Shown here: piece by piece, positions 21,982 to 30,548 of the stretch
Position numbering within the stretch: position 1 is the first letter of the stretch
How the letters are laid out: every line of letters begins with the position of its first letter
From: Ilumatobacter sp.
Lineage (GTDB): Bacteria; Actinomycetota; Acidimicrobiia; Acidimicrobiales; Ilumatobacteraceae
Length of the DNA stretch: 37,101 nt
NCBI GenBank assembly: GCA_018666235.1
Contig: JABJAB010000012.1
Coordinates: 1-37,101, forward strand
Direction of reading: 5' to 3'
The notes under the pieces: generated by a model
Database searches by the model: none
What the model saw: the letters and a program-made list of their open reading frames with translations, nothing else
What the model was told of the DNA's origin: nothing
Program-made: the position numbers and the translations under genes

Positions 21982-23364
21982 GTGACTGAAACGCAGACCG
22001 AACAATTCGACCTGATCATCGTGGGGTCGGGTTCAGGCAACTCGATCCCTGAGTACATGAACGACTGGAACATTGCCATCATCGAGCGGGGGACGTACGG
22101 CGGCACCTGCCTCAACGTCGGCTGCATTCCGTCGAAGATGTTCGTCCTGCCTGCCGACGCGGCGCTGTCCGCGCAGCGTTCGGGCAAGCTGAACATCGAG
22201 ACGCAGTACAACGGGGTTGACTTCGCGGCACTTCGCGATCGCGTGTTCGGGCGCATCGACTCGATCTCTGCCAGTGGCCGCGAGTACCGCGCGACTGGGT
22301 CGCCCAACGTCACCCTGTTCGAGGGCACCGCCCGTTTCGCAGGCGACAAGCTGCTTGAAGTCGATATGAACGAGGGCCCGCAACGCCACCTCACCGCCCC
22401 GCAGATATTGCTCGCAGCGGGTGCCCGACCGGTCACGCCGCCAATCCCGGGTTTGGCCGAGACCGGGTTCCACACGTCCGACACGATCATGCGGCTGCCC
22501 GACCTGCCGAAGCGTCTCGGGATCATCGGTGGCGGCTTCATCGCTGTCGAGATGGGCCACGTCTTCTCGGCCCTCGGCAGCGAGGTGACGATGATGAATC
22601 GTTCCAACGGTCTCTTGCGCGGCTTCGACAATGACGTCGCCGAACGGTTCACGGAGATCTTCTCCCAACGCGTTGATCTCCGCATGGGGCATGTGCCAAC
22701 CAAAGTCGAGCGCAACGACGATGGCATCGTGATCACTCACGGTGGAGAAAAGATCGTGGTCGACGAACTGTTGGTTGCTACTGGACGCGAACCGAACAGC
22801 GATCTGCTCGACGTGAAGAGCGGTGGGCTCGAGTGCCACGACCACGGCACCGTGGTGGTCGATGACACGATGGCCACCAATGTCGAAGGGGTGTGGGCCA
22901 TTGGCGACATCGCCAACAGCTATCAACTCAAGCACCTCGCCAACGCTGAGGCAGCCGTCGCGTTCTGGAACATCGCGAACCCTGACAAGATTCGCCGCCA
23001 GAGCTACAAGGCCGTGCCCGGTGCCGTGTTCTCCAACCCCCAGGTGGCCAGCGTCGGCCTCACCGAGCAAGACGCCGAAGCGCAAGGCGTTCCGTTCACC
23101 GTGGGCAAGCGTGACTATGCCGGCACGGCCTACGGATGGGCGATCGTGGATGAGACCAGTTTCGCAAAGGTGCTCGTCAACTCAGAGACGGGCTTGATCA
23201 TCGGCGCGCACATCCTGGGCCCGCAGGCCGCCACGTTGATTCAGCCGATCATCCAGGCAATGGAGTTCGACCAGAGGGCCGAAGACATCGCGCAATCGGT
23301 CCTCTACATTCACCCGGCCCTGACCGAAGTGGTGGAAAACGCGTTGCTCGACGCACTCGCCTGA
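21982..23364 (+). CDS. mtr: Mycothione reductase
   Basis: This flavoprotein reduces mycothiol disulfide with NADPH and keeps the actinobacterial thiol pool reduced. The 460-residue length is about that of M. tuberculosis Mtr. FAD-binding GSGSGNSI (residues 15-22) is the Mtr variant of the usual GxGxxG. The redox-active pair C43/C48 lies in GGTCLNVGCIPSK. An NADPH motif GGGFIAVEMGHVFSALG is central, and the C-terminal HPALTEVVENALL supplies the His-Glu dyad from the partner subunit. These agree with Mtr rather than glutathione reductase or lipoamide dehydrogenase. GTG 21982 gives the family N terminus; in-frame ATG 21964 is the alternative. Confidence 0.93.
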   Translation: MTETQTEQFDLIIVGSGSGNSIPEYMNDWNIAIIERGTYGGTCLNVGCIPSKMFVLPADAALSAQRSGKLNIETQYNGVDFAALRDRVFGRIDSISASGREYRATGSPNVTLFEGTARFAGDKLLEVDMNEGPQRHLTAPQILLAAGARPVTPPIPGLAETGFHTSDTIMRLPDLPKRLGIIGGGFIAVEMGHVFSALGSEVTMMNRSNGLLRGFDNDVAERFTEIFSQRVDLRMGHVPTKVERNDDGIVITHGGEKIVVDELLVATGREPNSDLLDVKSGGLECHDHGTVVVDDTMATNVEGVWAIGDIANSYQLKHLANAEAAVAFWNIANPDKIRRQSYKAVPGAVFSNPQVASVGLTEQDAEAQGVPFTVGKRDYAGTAYGWAIVDETSFAKVLVNSETGLIIGAHILGPQAATLIQPIIQAMEFDQRAEDIAQSVLYIHPALTEVVENALLDALA

Positions 23365-23402
23365 GCGGCACGATCAGCGTGCTCGGCCGACGGCCCGGGG
23401 TT

Positions 23403-23414
23403 CGACCCGGGTCG
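23403..23414. repeat. 12-bp palindrome at the -35 position of the PLP gene
   Basis: CGACCCGGGTCG is a perfect palindrome 12 bp before the TAGCGT hexamer, where a -35 element or an operator would lie. It also falls between mtr and the next gene, so a weak termination role is possible. Confidence 0.4.
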
Positions 23415-23426
23415 CCGCGTCGCTTG

Positions 23427-23432
23427 TAGCGT
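23427..23432 (+). promoter_or_regulatory. -10 hexamer for the class V PLP enzyme
   Basis: TAGCGT ends 7 nt before GTG 23440, with no Shine-Dalgarno. Confidence 0.55.
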
Positions 23433-23439
23433 CGAGCCG

Positions 23440-24666
23440 GTGACTGTGCCGCTCGCTGTGCCGCTGACCGAGAACGAGATCGCAGACGTGCGCAGTTCCA
23501 CGCCCGGATGTACCGACACACTGATCCATCTCAATCACTGTGGATCATCGTTGCCCGACCAGCGGGTTCTCGATGTGCAGGTCGAACACCTCCAGCTCGA
23601 GGCAACGATTGGTGGTTATGAAGCCGCCAATGTGATGGTCGATGCTGACGCGGACGTGGCATCGTCGATCGCCCGAATGATCGAGGCGGAGTCGTCGGAG
23701 ATTGCTCGGTTCGGCAGTGCCGCCGAGGCCTGGAATGCTGCGTTCTGGTCGATTCCGATGGAGCGGGGTCAACGGATCATCGTGCACGATCACGAATACG
23801 GCGCCAACGCCATTGCCTTCATCCATGCTGCCAAGACGCGCGGCATCGTGATCGATCGGGTGCCGAGCGATGAAGACGGCCAGGTGTCGGTTGACGCGTT
23901 GGCGCAGCGGCTCGAGCGTGCCGACGACGTCGCACTGATTTCGTTGACGCACGTCCCCACGAACGGTGGCTTGGTGAACCCCGCTGTCGAGGTCGGTCGT
24001 CTCGCCAATGCCGCGAGGGTGCCGTACCTCCTCGACGCATGCCAGAGCGTTGGGCAACGCATCGTCGACGTCGATGAAATCGGCTGTGATTTCCTCTCTG
24101 CCACCGGCCGCAAGTTCCTGCGTGGTCCGCGCGGCACAGGATTCCTCTACGCCCGCACGGCGATCCTCGACCGGGTGACTCCGTCGCAGCCCGACCACCA
24201 TGGAGCGGACTGGTCGAGTACCGACGACTACACGTTCGCCGACGGTGCGCAACGTTTCGAATACTGGGAGTACAGCCATGCCGGTTGGCTCGGTCTTGGC
24301 GCCGCTGTTGATGTCGCTCTCGAGATCGGAGTCGATCGGATCCAGGCAACGATCACCGAACGAGCAGCGCAGCTCCGCGTGATGCTCGCCGACATCGGGA
24401 TGACCATCTACGACGAAGGCATCGAGCAATCCGGCATCGTGACCACCGCAACGCCGTCCGTCTCCTCGGCGAACTTGCAGGCAGCGCTTGGCCGTGCCGG
24501 CGTCAACGCGTCGGTCACGTTCGTCGGCTCATCGCGCTACGACGTGGAGCGGCGGAACCTGCCGCCGTTGCTGCGTCTTTCGGTGCACTGCACCACGACG
24601 ATCACCGAGCTTGAGCGCGCCGTCGAGGTACTGGAACAAGCCACAGAGGTGTCCACTCCCCATTAA
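23440..24666 (+). CDS. Class V aminotransferase-fold PLP enzyme
   Basis: The 408-residue protein has the class V fold shared by cysteine desulfurases, isopenicillin-N epimerase-like proteins and ergothioneine lyase EgtE. HLNHCGSSLPDQRV is the N-terminal substrate region. LISLTHVPTNGGLVNP and YLLDACQSVGQ, whose Asp contacts the pyridine nitrogen, follow. LSATGRKFLRGPRGTGFLY carries the Schiff-base K225. The C-terminal RNLPPLLRLSVH binds the carboxylate. No other ergothioneine or Fe-S assembly genes are adjacent, so a specific role is not assigned. It is one of two class V enzymes in the window; the other is at 36287. Confidence 0.85.
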   Translation: MTVPLAVPLTENEIADVRSSTPGCTDTLIHLNHCGSSLPDQRVLDVQVEHLQLEATIGGYEAANVMVDADADVASSIARMIEAESSEIARFGSAAEAWNAAFWSIPMERGQRIIVHDHEYGANAIAFIHAAKTRGIVIDRVPSDEDGQVSVDALAQRLERADDVALISLTHVPTNGGLVNPAVEVGRLANAARVPYLLDACQSVGQRIVDVDEIGCDFLSATGRKFLRGPRGTGFLYARTAILDRVTPSQPDHHGADWSSTDDYTFADGAQRFEYWEYSHAGWLGLGAAVDVALEIGVDRIQATITERAAQLRVMLADIGMTIYDEGIEQSGIVTTATPSVSSANLQAALGRAGVNASVTFVGSSRYDVERRNLPPLLRLSVHCTTTITELERAVEVLEQATEVSTPH

Positions 24667-24745
24667 TCGAAGAAGTACACATCGAGATTGACGAGATCAG
24701 AGGGATCGACGTCACTGGCTGTGCAGGCGCGATGGAATGATGACG

Positions 24746-24751
24746 TACGGT
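24746..24751 (+). promoter_or_regulatory. -10 hexamer for the MFS transporter
   Basis: TACGGT ends 7 nt before GTG 24759. Confidence 0.55.
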
Positions 24752-24758
24752 CGCGCGG

Positions 24759-25955
24759 GTGGCAACGCGTGACCCGGTCCCGGTCTTCCTGTGGTGGACC
24801 GCGCTGTCGAGCGCAACCTTTCGCGGGTATGGCCTCGCCGCGCTGATCTACTTCGTCACCGATGCAGACCTCGAACCGCTGCAGTTGGTGCTGCTCGGAA
24901 CGGCGCTCGAAGTCGCCGTATTGATCGCTGAGATCCCGACGGGCGTTGTCGCCGACACCCTCAGCCGCAAGCGCTCGATTGTGATCTCGCACGTGATCAT
25001 GGGGTTGGCGTTTGCCGCGGTCGGCCTGACCACCGATTTCGTTCCACTCTTACTCACGCAGGTCGCCTGGGGCGTGGGGTTCACGTTCATGAGCGGCGCT
25101 GACGTGGCGTGGATCACCGACGAACTCAACGACCCGTTGCGCATCGATCAGGTTCTCGCCCGCCGTGAGCGGTGGCGACTCCTCGGCGGGGTCGTCGGTC
25201 TGGCAGCTTCCGGGGTGCTGGCCTGGGCAACCGATCTTGCAACGGCGATGATCGTGATGGGGCTGATCCGCCTGGCGCTCGGCTTGTTTGTCGCGCTGCT
25301 GTTTACCGAACACAACTTCACACCGGTGACCGAACACCGCTTTGCCGAGTCAAAGGCGATCTTCAAAGAAGGCGTGAGCTTGGCGCGCCACGACACGCAG
25401 ATCTTCCTCGTGCTGGGTGCCACGCTGACGCTGAACAGTGGTGCTGAAGCCGTCGATCGGCTGTTCAACCGACGGCTGATCGATCTTGGCTTTCCCGAGA
25501 CTGCGAACCCCATCGTGTGGTTCACCCTGCTTGGTGTCGTCGGGTTGCTCGCGGGTGTTCTTGCTCTGCGTTTCATTGAGACGCGAGTCGGTGGCGCCGG
25601 CGCGCCTCGGCGCTATTACCTCTGGGGCGTCGGGCTTGCCGTGGCAGGGACGATCGTGTTGGCGTGGGCGCCGAACGTGTGGGTGGGCATTGCTGGAACC
25701 TTTGTCGTGCGGGGAATCGGTTGGGCAATTATCCCGGCGGTGGCAACGATCTGGGTGAACCGCCGGACGCCGAGCAACGTGCGCGCCACCGTCCAGTCGT
25801 TCCTCGGACAGGCTGAATCGGTCGGCGAGATCGCCGGCGGCGTGGCGCTCGGTGCTGTGGCGCAGTGGAGCACCTTGCCCATTGCCCTTACGGGATCGGC
25901 CGGGCTGTTTCTGTTGACCTTCGCGATCGTCACTCGGAGTCCAGCGGGTCGGTAG
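24759..25955 (+). CDS. MFS transporter
   Basis: The 398-residue protein has about twelve hydrophobic segments with a central cytoplasmic loop, as in major facilitator transporters. The signature between helices 2 and 3 is visible as EIPTGVVADTLSRKRSI, the G-x-x-x-D-x-x-x-R-K-R pattern. A long loop (FTEHNFTPVTEHRFAESKAIFKEG, written here only as a guide near its middle) separates the halves. It most resembles drug- or metabolite-efflux members with a truncated signature, but the substrate is unknown. GTG 24759 is supported by TACGGT 7 nt upstream. It ends 6 bp from the convergent PH-domain gene. Confidence 0.85.
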   Translation: MATRDPVPVFLWWTALSSATFRGYGLAALIYFVTDADLEPLQLVLLGTALEVAVLIAEIPTGVVADTLSRKRSIVISHVIMGLAFAAVGLTTDFVPLLLTQVAWGVGFTFMSGADVAWITDELNDPLRIDQVLARRERWRLLGGVVGLAASGVLAWATDLATAMIVMGLIRLALGLFVALLFTEHNFTPVTEHRFAESKAIFKEGVSLARHDTQIFLVLGATLTLNSGAEAVDRLFNRRLIDLGFPETANPIVWFTLLGVVGLLAGVLALRFIETRVGGAGAPRRYYLWGVGLAVAGTIVLAWAPNVWVGIAGTFVVRGIGWAIIPAVATIWVNRRTPSNVRATVQSFLGQAESVGEIAGGVALGAVAQWSTLPIALTGSAGLFLLTFAIVTRSPAGR

Positions 25956-25961
25956 GCGGGC

Positions 25962-27383
25962 TCAGATCCAGGGCCGTGTGTCGATCTCGACCGCATGGAG
26001 AATTGTGTCGCGGGCAGCGTGCGCTTCCTCGATCGGGATCATCCCGATGGAGATTGCGCCGGATGCAGTCATCAGCTGCACCCGGCCCAATCCACGGCGG
26101 CGTTCGAAGATCGACTGAGTCACCGTGACGGCATTCGTCTTGTGGAGCACTGCCTGCTCGGTCCTCAACGAGAGCACGTGGCTCGAGCTGGCCAATTGTT
26201 GACCGAGCCCCCATCGGAAGTTGGCGACGTGGAGTCGTGTGGTCGCCCAGACGAGCGGAATGGGAGTGAGGGCGAGCGGTGACCACCAGCCGATGAGCCA
26301 GAAGAGTGCTCCGGTCAGCAACGCGCAGACCACGGTGGCGTTACGAACAGCCAGCCAGACCGCGGCAGGATGAATCCGTCGGTCGAGTAGCAGCTCCTCG
26401 ATCGGCGTGACCGCAGCCAGAGTCAGCACCGTCGTGAACTGTGCATCGTCACACCCATCGACTGACAGGTTGCGCTGACCGACGGTCGCGAGTTCGATGC
26501 CGCGCAGCCCGGCCCGTCGTTGGAGCGGGTTCTGCGCGCTCGTCACCATTTGGATGCGATCGACGCTGCTCGCCGTGCTTGTTCTCGACAGCAGGCCTGA
26601 GGTGCGGCGGAGGCTCGTGGCGCTCGCCCGCAGGCTGAGCTCCCAATCCTGGAGGAAGACCCGGATGATGTTGAACACGATGCTGAACACGATGAAGCCA
26701 GCGATACCGACGGGTACCCACCACCAGCGGAACGGCTGATCGCCGAGCCCGACGTCGGGGAGTCGGTTGAAGAAGTCGCCTCCGAACGCAAGCAGGGGAC
26801 CAAGCACGAGCAGTCCGGTGAGCGGCCACGTCGTGAGTGCCATCGCCAACAGCCGGCGCCCGTCGTGGGTGAACACCACGCGGTCCTCGGCCAGCACGGG
26901 TGGAGGGAGTGCACTACCGATCTTCACCGGTGTGGGAACAGCCGTCACGGCCCGGCGCTGCAGCTCCTCAGCCACCGGTCGAGCAACTGCATCAATCGAG
27001 AACTCCGCCTCATTGCTGCCTGCAGTGTCAACGGCGACCTTGACCAGACCGGTCAGCCGGTGCAGCAACTGTTGTTCGATGGCGATGCTCTGGATTCGCT
27101 CGATGGGCACGTTCAGACGGACCACACGCACGATGCCCTTGGTGACGACCAACTCATCGTCGAGGACCTGAAAGGTGTATCGCCACCACGCCAACGCCGA
27201 GAATCCGCCGAAGGCGACGATGATCACGAAGGGCAGCACGCTCAGCGCTCCATTGAACGGTGCGCGCATGATGAACAGCACGACGATGACGATTTGCGCG
27301 ATGCCCAATGAACGAAGAATGCGCAGACCGAGGAACACGATGGCCAAGGGCGACTGCCGTTGCGGAACCGAGAGGTCGATCAT
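25962..27383 (-). CDS. YdbT-like membrane protein with multiple bPH_2 domains
   Basis: This 473-residue protein resembles YdbT of Bacillus: three bacterial PH-like (bPH_2) domains linked by paired membrane helices. Domain 1 has YTFQVLDDELVVTKG and RVVRLNVPIERIQSI. Domain 2 has LSLRASATSLRRTSGLLSR and VDRIQMV. Domain 3 has LHVANFRWGL and VTVTQSIFERRRGLGRVQL. Hydrophobic pairs lie at about residues 30-60, 175-240 and 360-400. Its ATG overlaps the upstream YdbS-like stop as ATGA, so the two are coupled and probably form a complex. In Bacillus, YdbS/YdbT relate to envelope stress and bacteriocin tolerance; whether that holds here is unknown. The long upstream extension of the frame is rejected. 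Confidence 0.85.
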   Translation of the reverse strand: MIDLSVPQRQSPLAIVFLGLRILRSLGIAQIVIVVLFIMRAPFNGALSVLPFVIIVAFGGFSALAWWRYTFQVLDDELVVTKGIVRVVRLNVPIERIQSIAIEQQLLHRLTGLVKVAVDTAGSNEAEFSIDAVARPVAEELQRRAVTAVPTPVKIGSALPPPVLAEDRVVFTHDGRRLLAMALTTWPLTGLLVLGPLLAFGGDFFNRLPDVGLGDQPFRWWWVPVGIAGFIVFSIVFNIIRVFLQDWELSLRASATSLRRTSGLLSRTSTASSVDRIQMVTSAQNPLQRRAGLRGIELATVGQRNLSVDGCDDAQFTTVLTLAAVTPIEELLLDRRIHPAAVWLAVRNATVVCALLTGALFWLIGWWSPLALTPIPLVWATTRLHVANFRWGLGQQLASSSHVLSLRTEQAVLHKTNAVTVTQSIFERRRGLGRVQLMTASGAISIGMIPIEEAHAARDTILHAVEIDTRPWI

Positions 27384-27937
27384 CCCGTCGGAGGTCGTGG
27401 TGGTGGGAGCGAGGGTGCTGGGGGGTCGTCGTCGACCACGGCGTCGGCACGTTCGGTGACGAGGAGTTTGATCCGCTCGGCGTCCGCTCGAGCCAGGCCG
27501 GGAATGCTGATGTCGGGGCCCGCCGTGCTCACCTGCAGCGTGGCGAGGCCCAGCGATCGTTCGATTGGGCCGCGGTGGATGTTGACGTGCTGGACACGAC
27601 TGAATGGCAGTGATTCGACTCGGTGGCTGATCACGCCACTTCTCAGCGAGAGGTCGTGCTCGCGGAGTTGATAGGCGAGTCGCCGAACCTCGAACACGCG
27701 CATCACCGCGACCAGCACCAGCACCAGCAAGGCGGCGCTGCCGATGAGGAGCGCGAGAACACTCCACTCGGACTGCGTCGCGAGGACCACCGTGCCAGTT
27801 GCGACGACCGTTGCTGTCAGCGCAAGGCCGGTGAGACTCACTTGGAGATAGCGGGGGTCGACGGGTACGAATGCGTCGTCAGCGAGTCGGGGGAGTTGAT
27901 CGGTCGGGATCGGCTCGTTGCTGAACAGATCGGCCAT
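27380..27937 (-). CDS. YdbS-like bPH_2 membrane protein
   Basis: The 185-residue product has two membrane helices (about residues 32-52 and 58-80) and one bPH_2 domain, recognisable by LAYQLREHDLSLRSGVIS, the RVQHVNIHRGPIERSLGLATLQV core and the ending PGLARADAERIKLLV. A Pro-rich tail follows. It is the usual first gene of a YdbS-YdbT pair, and its stop overlaps the start of the second gene by 4 bp. A TAGAAA hexamer 6 nt before ATG 27937 is a weaker match to the leaderless pattern, because its last base is not T. Confidence 0.87.
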   Translation of the reverse strand: MADLFSNEPIPTDQLPRLADDAFVPVDPRYLQVSLTGLALTATVVATGTVVLATQSEWSVLALLIGSAALLVLVLVAVMRVFEVRRLAYQLREHDLSLRSGVISHRVESLPFSRVQHVNIHRGPIERSLGLATLQVSTAGPDISIPGLARADAERIKLLVTERADAVVDDDPPAPSLPPPRPPTG

Positions 27938-28049
27938 GCCTGCTTTCTAGCAACCGACTGGCGGTTCCGGCAGCCAGTCACCAAGGTCGACCCAGAACTC
28001 GCTGAGCGTGACACCTGGTCCCGACCCCGAAGTAACTCGACGCGAGACC

Positions 28050-28055
28050 TACGCT
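28050..28055 (+). promoter_or_regulatory. -10 hexamer for the lactone oxidase
   Basis: TACGCT ends 6 nt before ATG 28062. This start removes 18 unlikely residues from the longest frame. Confidence 0.55.
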
Positions 28056-28061
28056 CGGGTG

Positions 28062-29357
28062 ATGAGCGTTCCTACTCGCAACTGGGCCGGCAATCAGCGG
28101 TGTCACCCGATGGGTGTGCATGAGCCGACGTCGACGGCCGACATCGTCCGCATCGTCACCGCTGCCCATGCGGCCGGCGAACGCGTCAAGGTCATCGCCA
28201 GCGGACACTCATTCACGGACACGGCAATGACCGATGGACATCTCGTCTCGCTCGACGCGATGAAGCAGGTGCTGAGTACCGACGGCCACGACGTCACCGT
28301 GCAGGCCGGCATCAGGATCCATGCGCTCAACAACGAGCTCGCGAGTCGTGGGCTGGCACTCCCGAACCTGGGTGACATTGCCTATCAGTCGATTGCCGGC
28401 GCAACGGCCACCGCCACGCATGGCACCGGCGCCGGGCTCGGCAACATCTCGACCCGCATTGTTGGCCTCGAAATGGTCACCGGAGACGGCACGATCATGC
28501 GTGCCGACGAGCAGAACGACCCAGAATTGCTCCGGATTGCCCGCGTGAGTGTCGGCGCGCTCGGGATCCTCACCGAGGTGACGCTGCGTTGCGTGCCGGC
28601 ATTCAACCTGCACGCTGTCGAAACAATCGAACCGCTGCACGATGTAATCGCCGACTTCCGGACCGTGATGCACTCAACGGATCACGTTGAGTTTTACATG
28701 ATGCCCGGCGCTCGTCGATGCCAGGTGAAGCGCAACACCGTGACTGATGCGCCGGCCGCGCCGCAGTCGAAGGCGGCCTACATTCGAGACAAGTGGATCG
28801 GTGAGAACCTGGCCTTCGGAACGGTGTGCCGGGTCGGCCGTCGCTTCCCGAAGATGGCGCCCAAAGTCGCCAAGCTCGTCATGTCGGCCGCGTCGGAGCG
28901 TGAACTGATTGATCGAAGCGATCGGATCTTCGCGAGCCCGCGCAAGGTGCGATTCCTTGAGATGGAGTACGGCGTGCCGCTCGACGCGGTGCCTGACGCG
29001 CTCGGCCGCATCGAGGCGCTGGTGAAGACGCTGCCGGTGAAGCCAATGTTCCCGATCGAAGTTCGATGCTCGGCAGCTGACGACATTCCACTGTCGACCG
29101 GCAACGGTCGTGCGTCGGGTTGGATTGCTGTCCACCAGTACATCGGAGTCCCGTACGAGGCCTACTTCCAGGGCGTCGAGCAGATCATGAACGACTACAT
29201 CGGACGACCGCACTGGGGCAAGCTGCACTATCAGACCGCCGCGACGCTCGCCCATCGTTACCCCGAGTGGGATGCGTTCCAGGCGTTTCGCCGCAAGCTC
29301 GACCCGACCGGTACGTTCCGTAACGCCTACACCGATCGTGTCCTCGGCTCGGTTTGA
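28062..29357 (+). CDS. FAD-dependent D-arabinono-1,4-lactone/L-gulonolactone oxidase family protein
   Basis: The 431-residue enzyme belongs to the VAO flavoprotein superfamily that oxidises sugar lactones or alditols. ASGHSFTD holds H49, the expected covalent FAD attachment site. IAGATATATHGTGAGLGNI and VGALGILTEVTLRC complete the FAD domain, and C-terminal RPHWGKLH corresponds to the HWxK substrate motif of aldonolactone oxidases. No signal peptide is seen. Electron acceptor and exact substrate are unknown; actinobacterial relatives include alditol and gulonolactone enzymes. Start ATG 28062 is supported by TACGCT 6 nt before it. The stop lies in a 12-bp tandem repeat that adds more in-frame stops. 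Confidence 0.87.
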   Translation: MSVPTRNWAGNQRCHPMGVHEPTSTADIVRIVTAAHAAGERVKVIASGHSFTDTAMTDGHLVSLDAMKQVLSTDGHDVTVQAGIRIHALNNELASRGLALPNLGDIAYQSIAGATATATHGTGAGLGNISTRIVGLEMVTGDGTIMRADEQNDPELLRIARVSVGALGILTEVTLRCVPAFNLHAVETIEPLHDVIADFRTVMHSTDHVEFYMMPGARRCQVKRNTVTDAPAAPQSKAAYIRDKWIGENLAFGTVCRVGRRFPKMAPKVAKLVMSAASERELIDRSDRIFASPRKVRFLEMEYGVPLDAVPDALGRIEALVKTLPVKPMFPIEVRCSAADDIPLSTGNGRASGWIAVHQYIGVPYEAYFQGVEQIMNDYIGRPHWGKLHYQTAATLAHRYPEWDAFQAFRRKLDPTGTFRNAYTDRVLGSV

Positions 29358-29375
29358 GTCTCCGTTTGAGTCTCG
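29352..29375 (+). repeat. 12-bp tandem repeat across the lactone-oxidase stop codon
   Basis: GTTTGAGTCTCC and GTTTGAGTCTCG lie head to tail. Because the unit is 12 bp, the stop TGA (29355) is repeated in frame at 29367, and a third in-frame TGA follows at 29385. Confidence 0.8.
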
Positions 29376-29410
29376 GTTTCACCCTGAGTTGAGAACGGAC
29401 TGGGCGCTCA

Positions 29411-30436
29411 TCACCCGGTCGCGGCGGTGATGAGCTGTGCGACAGTGCCGTACTTCTCGAAGCGTTCGGGTGTCTCGTTGCCAGCGTTGTAGAGCACGAG
29501 TCGCTCGGTCGTCGCGGCGTACTTCTGTGTGAGCGCGTCAGCGAGGCCGTCCCAACTGGCCTCGGTGCAGAACGTGGCGAGGTGGTCGTCGGTGATTTCT
29601 GCGGCCATTCCGGCGAAGTCGCCCGCCTTCTGTTTGTCGCGGATTCGCGCGGTTGTTCCTTCGAAGCCGGCTTCGTCCCAGATGAACGCGTAGTTAGGCG
29701 TGGAGCCATAGAACGACAGCATCTGCTTGGCGGCCGCGCGATCGCGAGCAATCTCTTCATCAGAGTCGCCCACGATGGTCGTCACCGGGACGATCAGTGC
29801 GATCTCGTCGGGTGAGCGGCCGGTCTTCGCGGCGCCCGCTGCCACCGACGGGATCACGTGGCGATCGATGTAGCCCGGTTCGGCGATGGGATGCACGTGC
29901 ACACCGTCTGCAACCTCGCCCGCCATGGTCAACATCCAGGGATTCACCGCGGCGATGTCGACGAGAGGGTCCGGAAGGTCGATCGCGCCCGGACTCCACT
30001 GCGCGTTGAGGAACGTGAGCTCGTAGAACTCGCCGTGATGATCGAGCTGCTCGCCACGAAAGCCGGCGAAACACGCCTTCACTGCGAGTACATAGTCCCG
30101 GAGACGCGGGCCGGGCCGTTCGAACTCGCCGCCGTAGCGTCGAACGATGTGGGTCCGGACCTGCGTGCCCAAGCCGAGGCGAAAGTTACCGCCGGTCGCT
30201 TCCTGGAGTTCCCAGGCGACCTGGGCGGAGATCATCGGGCTGCGCGGAAAGGCAACGGCGATCCCGGTCGAGTAGTGAAGGTCAGGCTCGGCCAGCGCCG
30301 CTGCCGTGACGGCTGGAAACGCCGTGCGGCCTCCCTCGGTGAACAGCATGCCGTCGAAGCCCGCAGCCTTGGTGGCGTTCGCCAGTCCACCCATCTGCTG
30401 GAGTGGTTTCGGGCCGGTCATCATGTCGACGCGCAT
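29411..30436 (-). CDS. F420-dependent LLM-class oxidoreductase (TIGR03617-like)
   Basis: The 341-residue protein is a luciferase-like TIM-barrel enzyme of the F420-dependent group. It opens with MRVDMMTGPKPLQQM, typical of TIGR03617. AGFDGMLFTEGGRTAFP, STGIAVAFPRSPMISAQVAWEL and FRLGLGTQVRTHIVRRYGG follow; these are the strand-loop segments lining the deazaflavin pocket. The substrate is unknown. ATG 30436 is chosen because TACGGT lies 6 nt upstream and matches the family N terminus; the upstream extension is rejected. The gene implies that the cell makes F420. It is divergent from the MDMPI gene, with 112 bp between starts. Confidence 0.88.
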   Translation of the reverse strand: MRVDMMTGPKPLQQMGGLANATKAAGFDGMLFTEGGRTAFPAVTAAALAEPDLHYSTGIAVAFPRSPMISAQVAWELQEATGGNFRLGLGTQVRTHIVRRYGGEFERPGPRLRDYVLAVKACFAGFRGEQLDHHGEFYELTFLNAQWSPGAIDLPDPLVDIAAVNPWMLTMAGEVADGVHVHPIAEPGYIDRHVIPSVAAGAAKTGRSPDEIALIVPVTTIVGDSDEEIARDRAAAKQMLSFYGSTPNYAFIWDEAGFEGTTARIRDKQKAGDFAGMAAEITDDHLATFCTEASWDGLADALTQKYAATTERLVLYNAGNETPERFEKYGTVAQLITAATG

Positions 30437-30442
30437 GTCGCG

Positions 30443-30448
30443 ACCGTA
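30443..30448 (-). promoter_or_regulatory. -10 hexamer for the LLM oxidoreductase
   Basis: TACGGT (minus strand) ends 6 nt before ATG 30436. Confidence 0.55.
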
Positions 30449-30535
30449 ATCCCGGTGATGATGCATCCGCTTCACGCAGCGCTCGTCGTCGCGGCAGTGG
30501 ACCCGTTGCCTCACGCACGGATTCGTTACCCGTGT

Positions 30536-30541
30536 CATGCT
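30536..30541 (+). promoter_or_regulatory. -10-like CATGCT for the MDMPI gene
   Basis: CATGCT ends 7 nt before ATG 30549. It is the third copy of this hexamer at a gene start. Confidence 0.4.
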
Positions 30542-30548
30542 GGACGTC

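Noticed and set aside
22033..23085. 350-codon open frame antisense to mtr
   Set aside because: It mirrors the codon pattern of mycothione reductase and has no family motifs, hexamer or ribosome site.
27384..27767. N-terminal extension of the YdbT-like protein
   Set aside because: It runs antiparallel to no domain, overlaps the YdbS-like gene in another frame, and the ATGA overlap at 27380-27383 gives a natural start.
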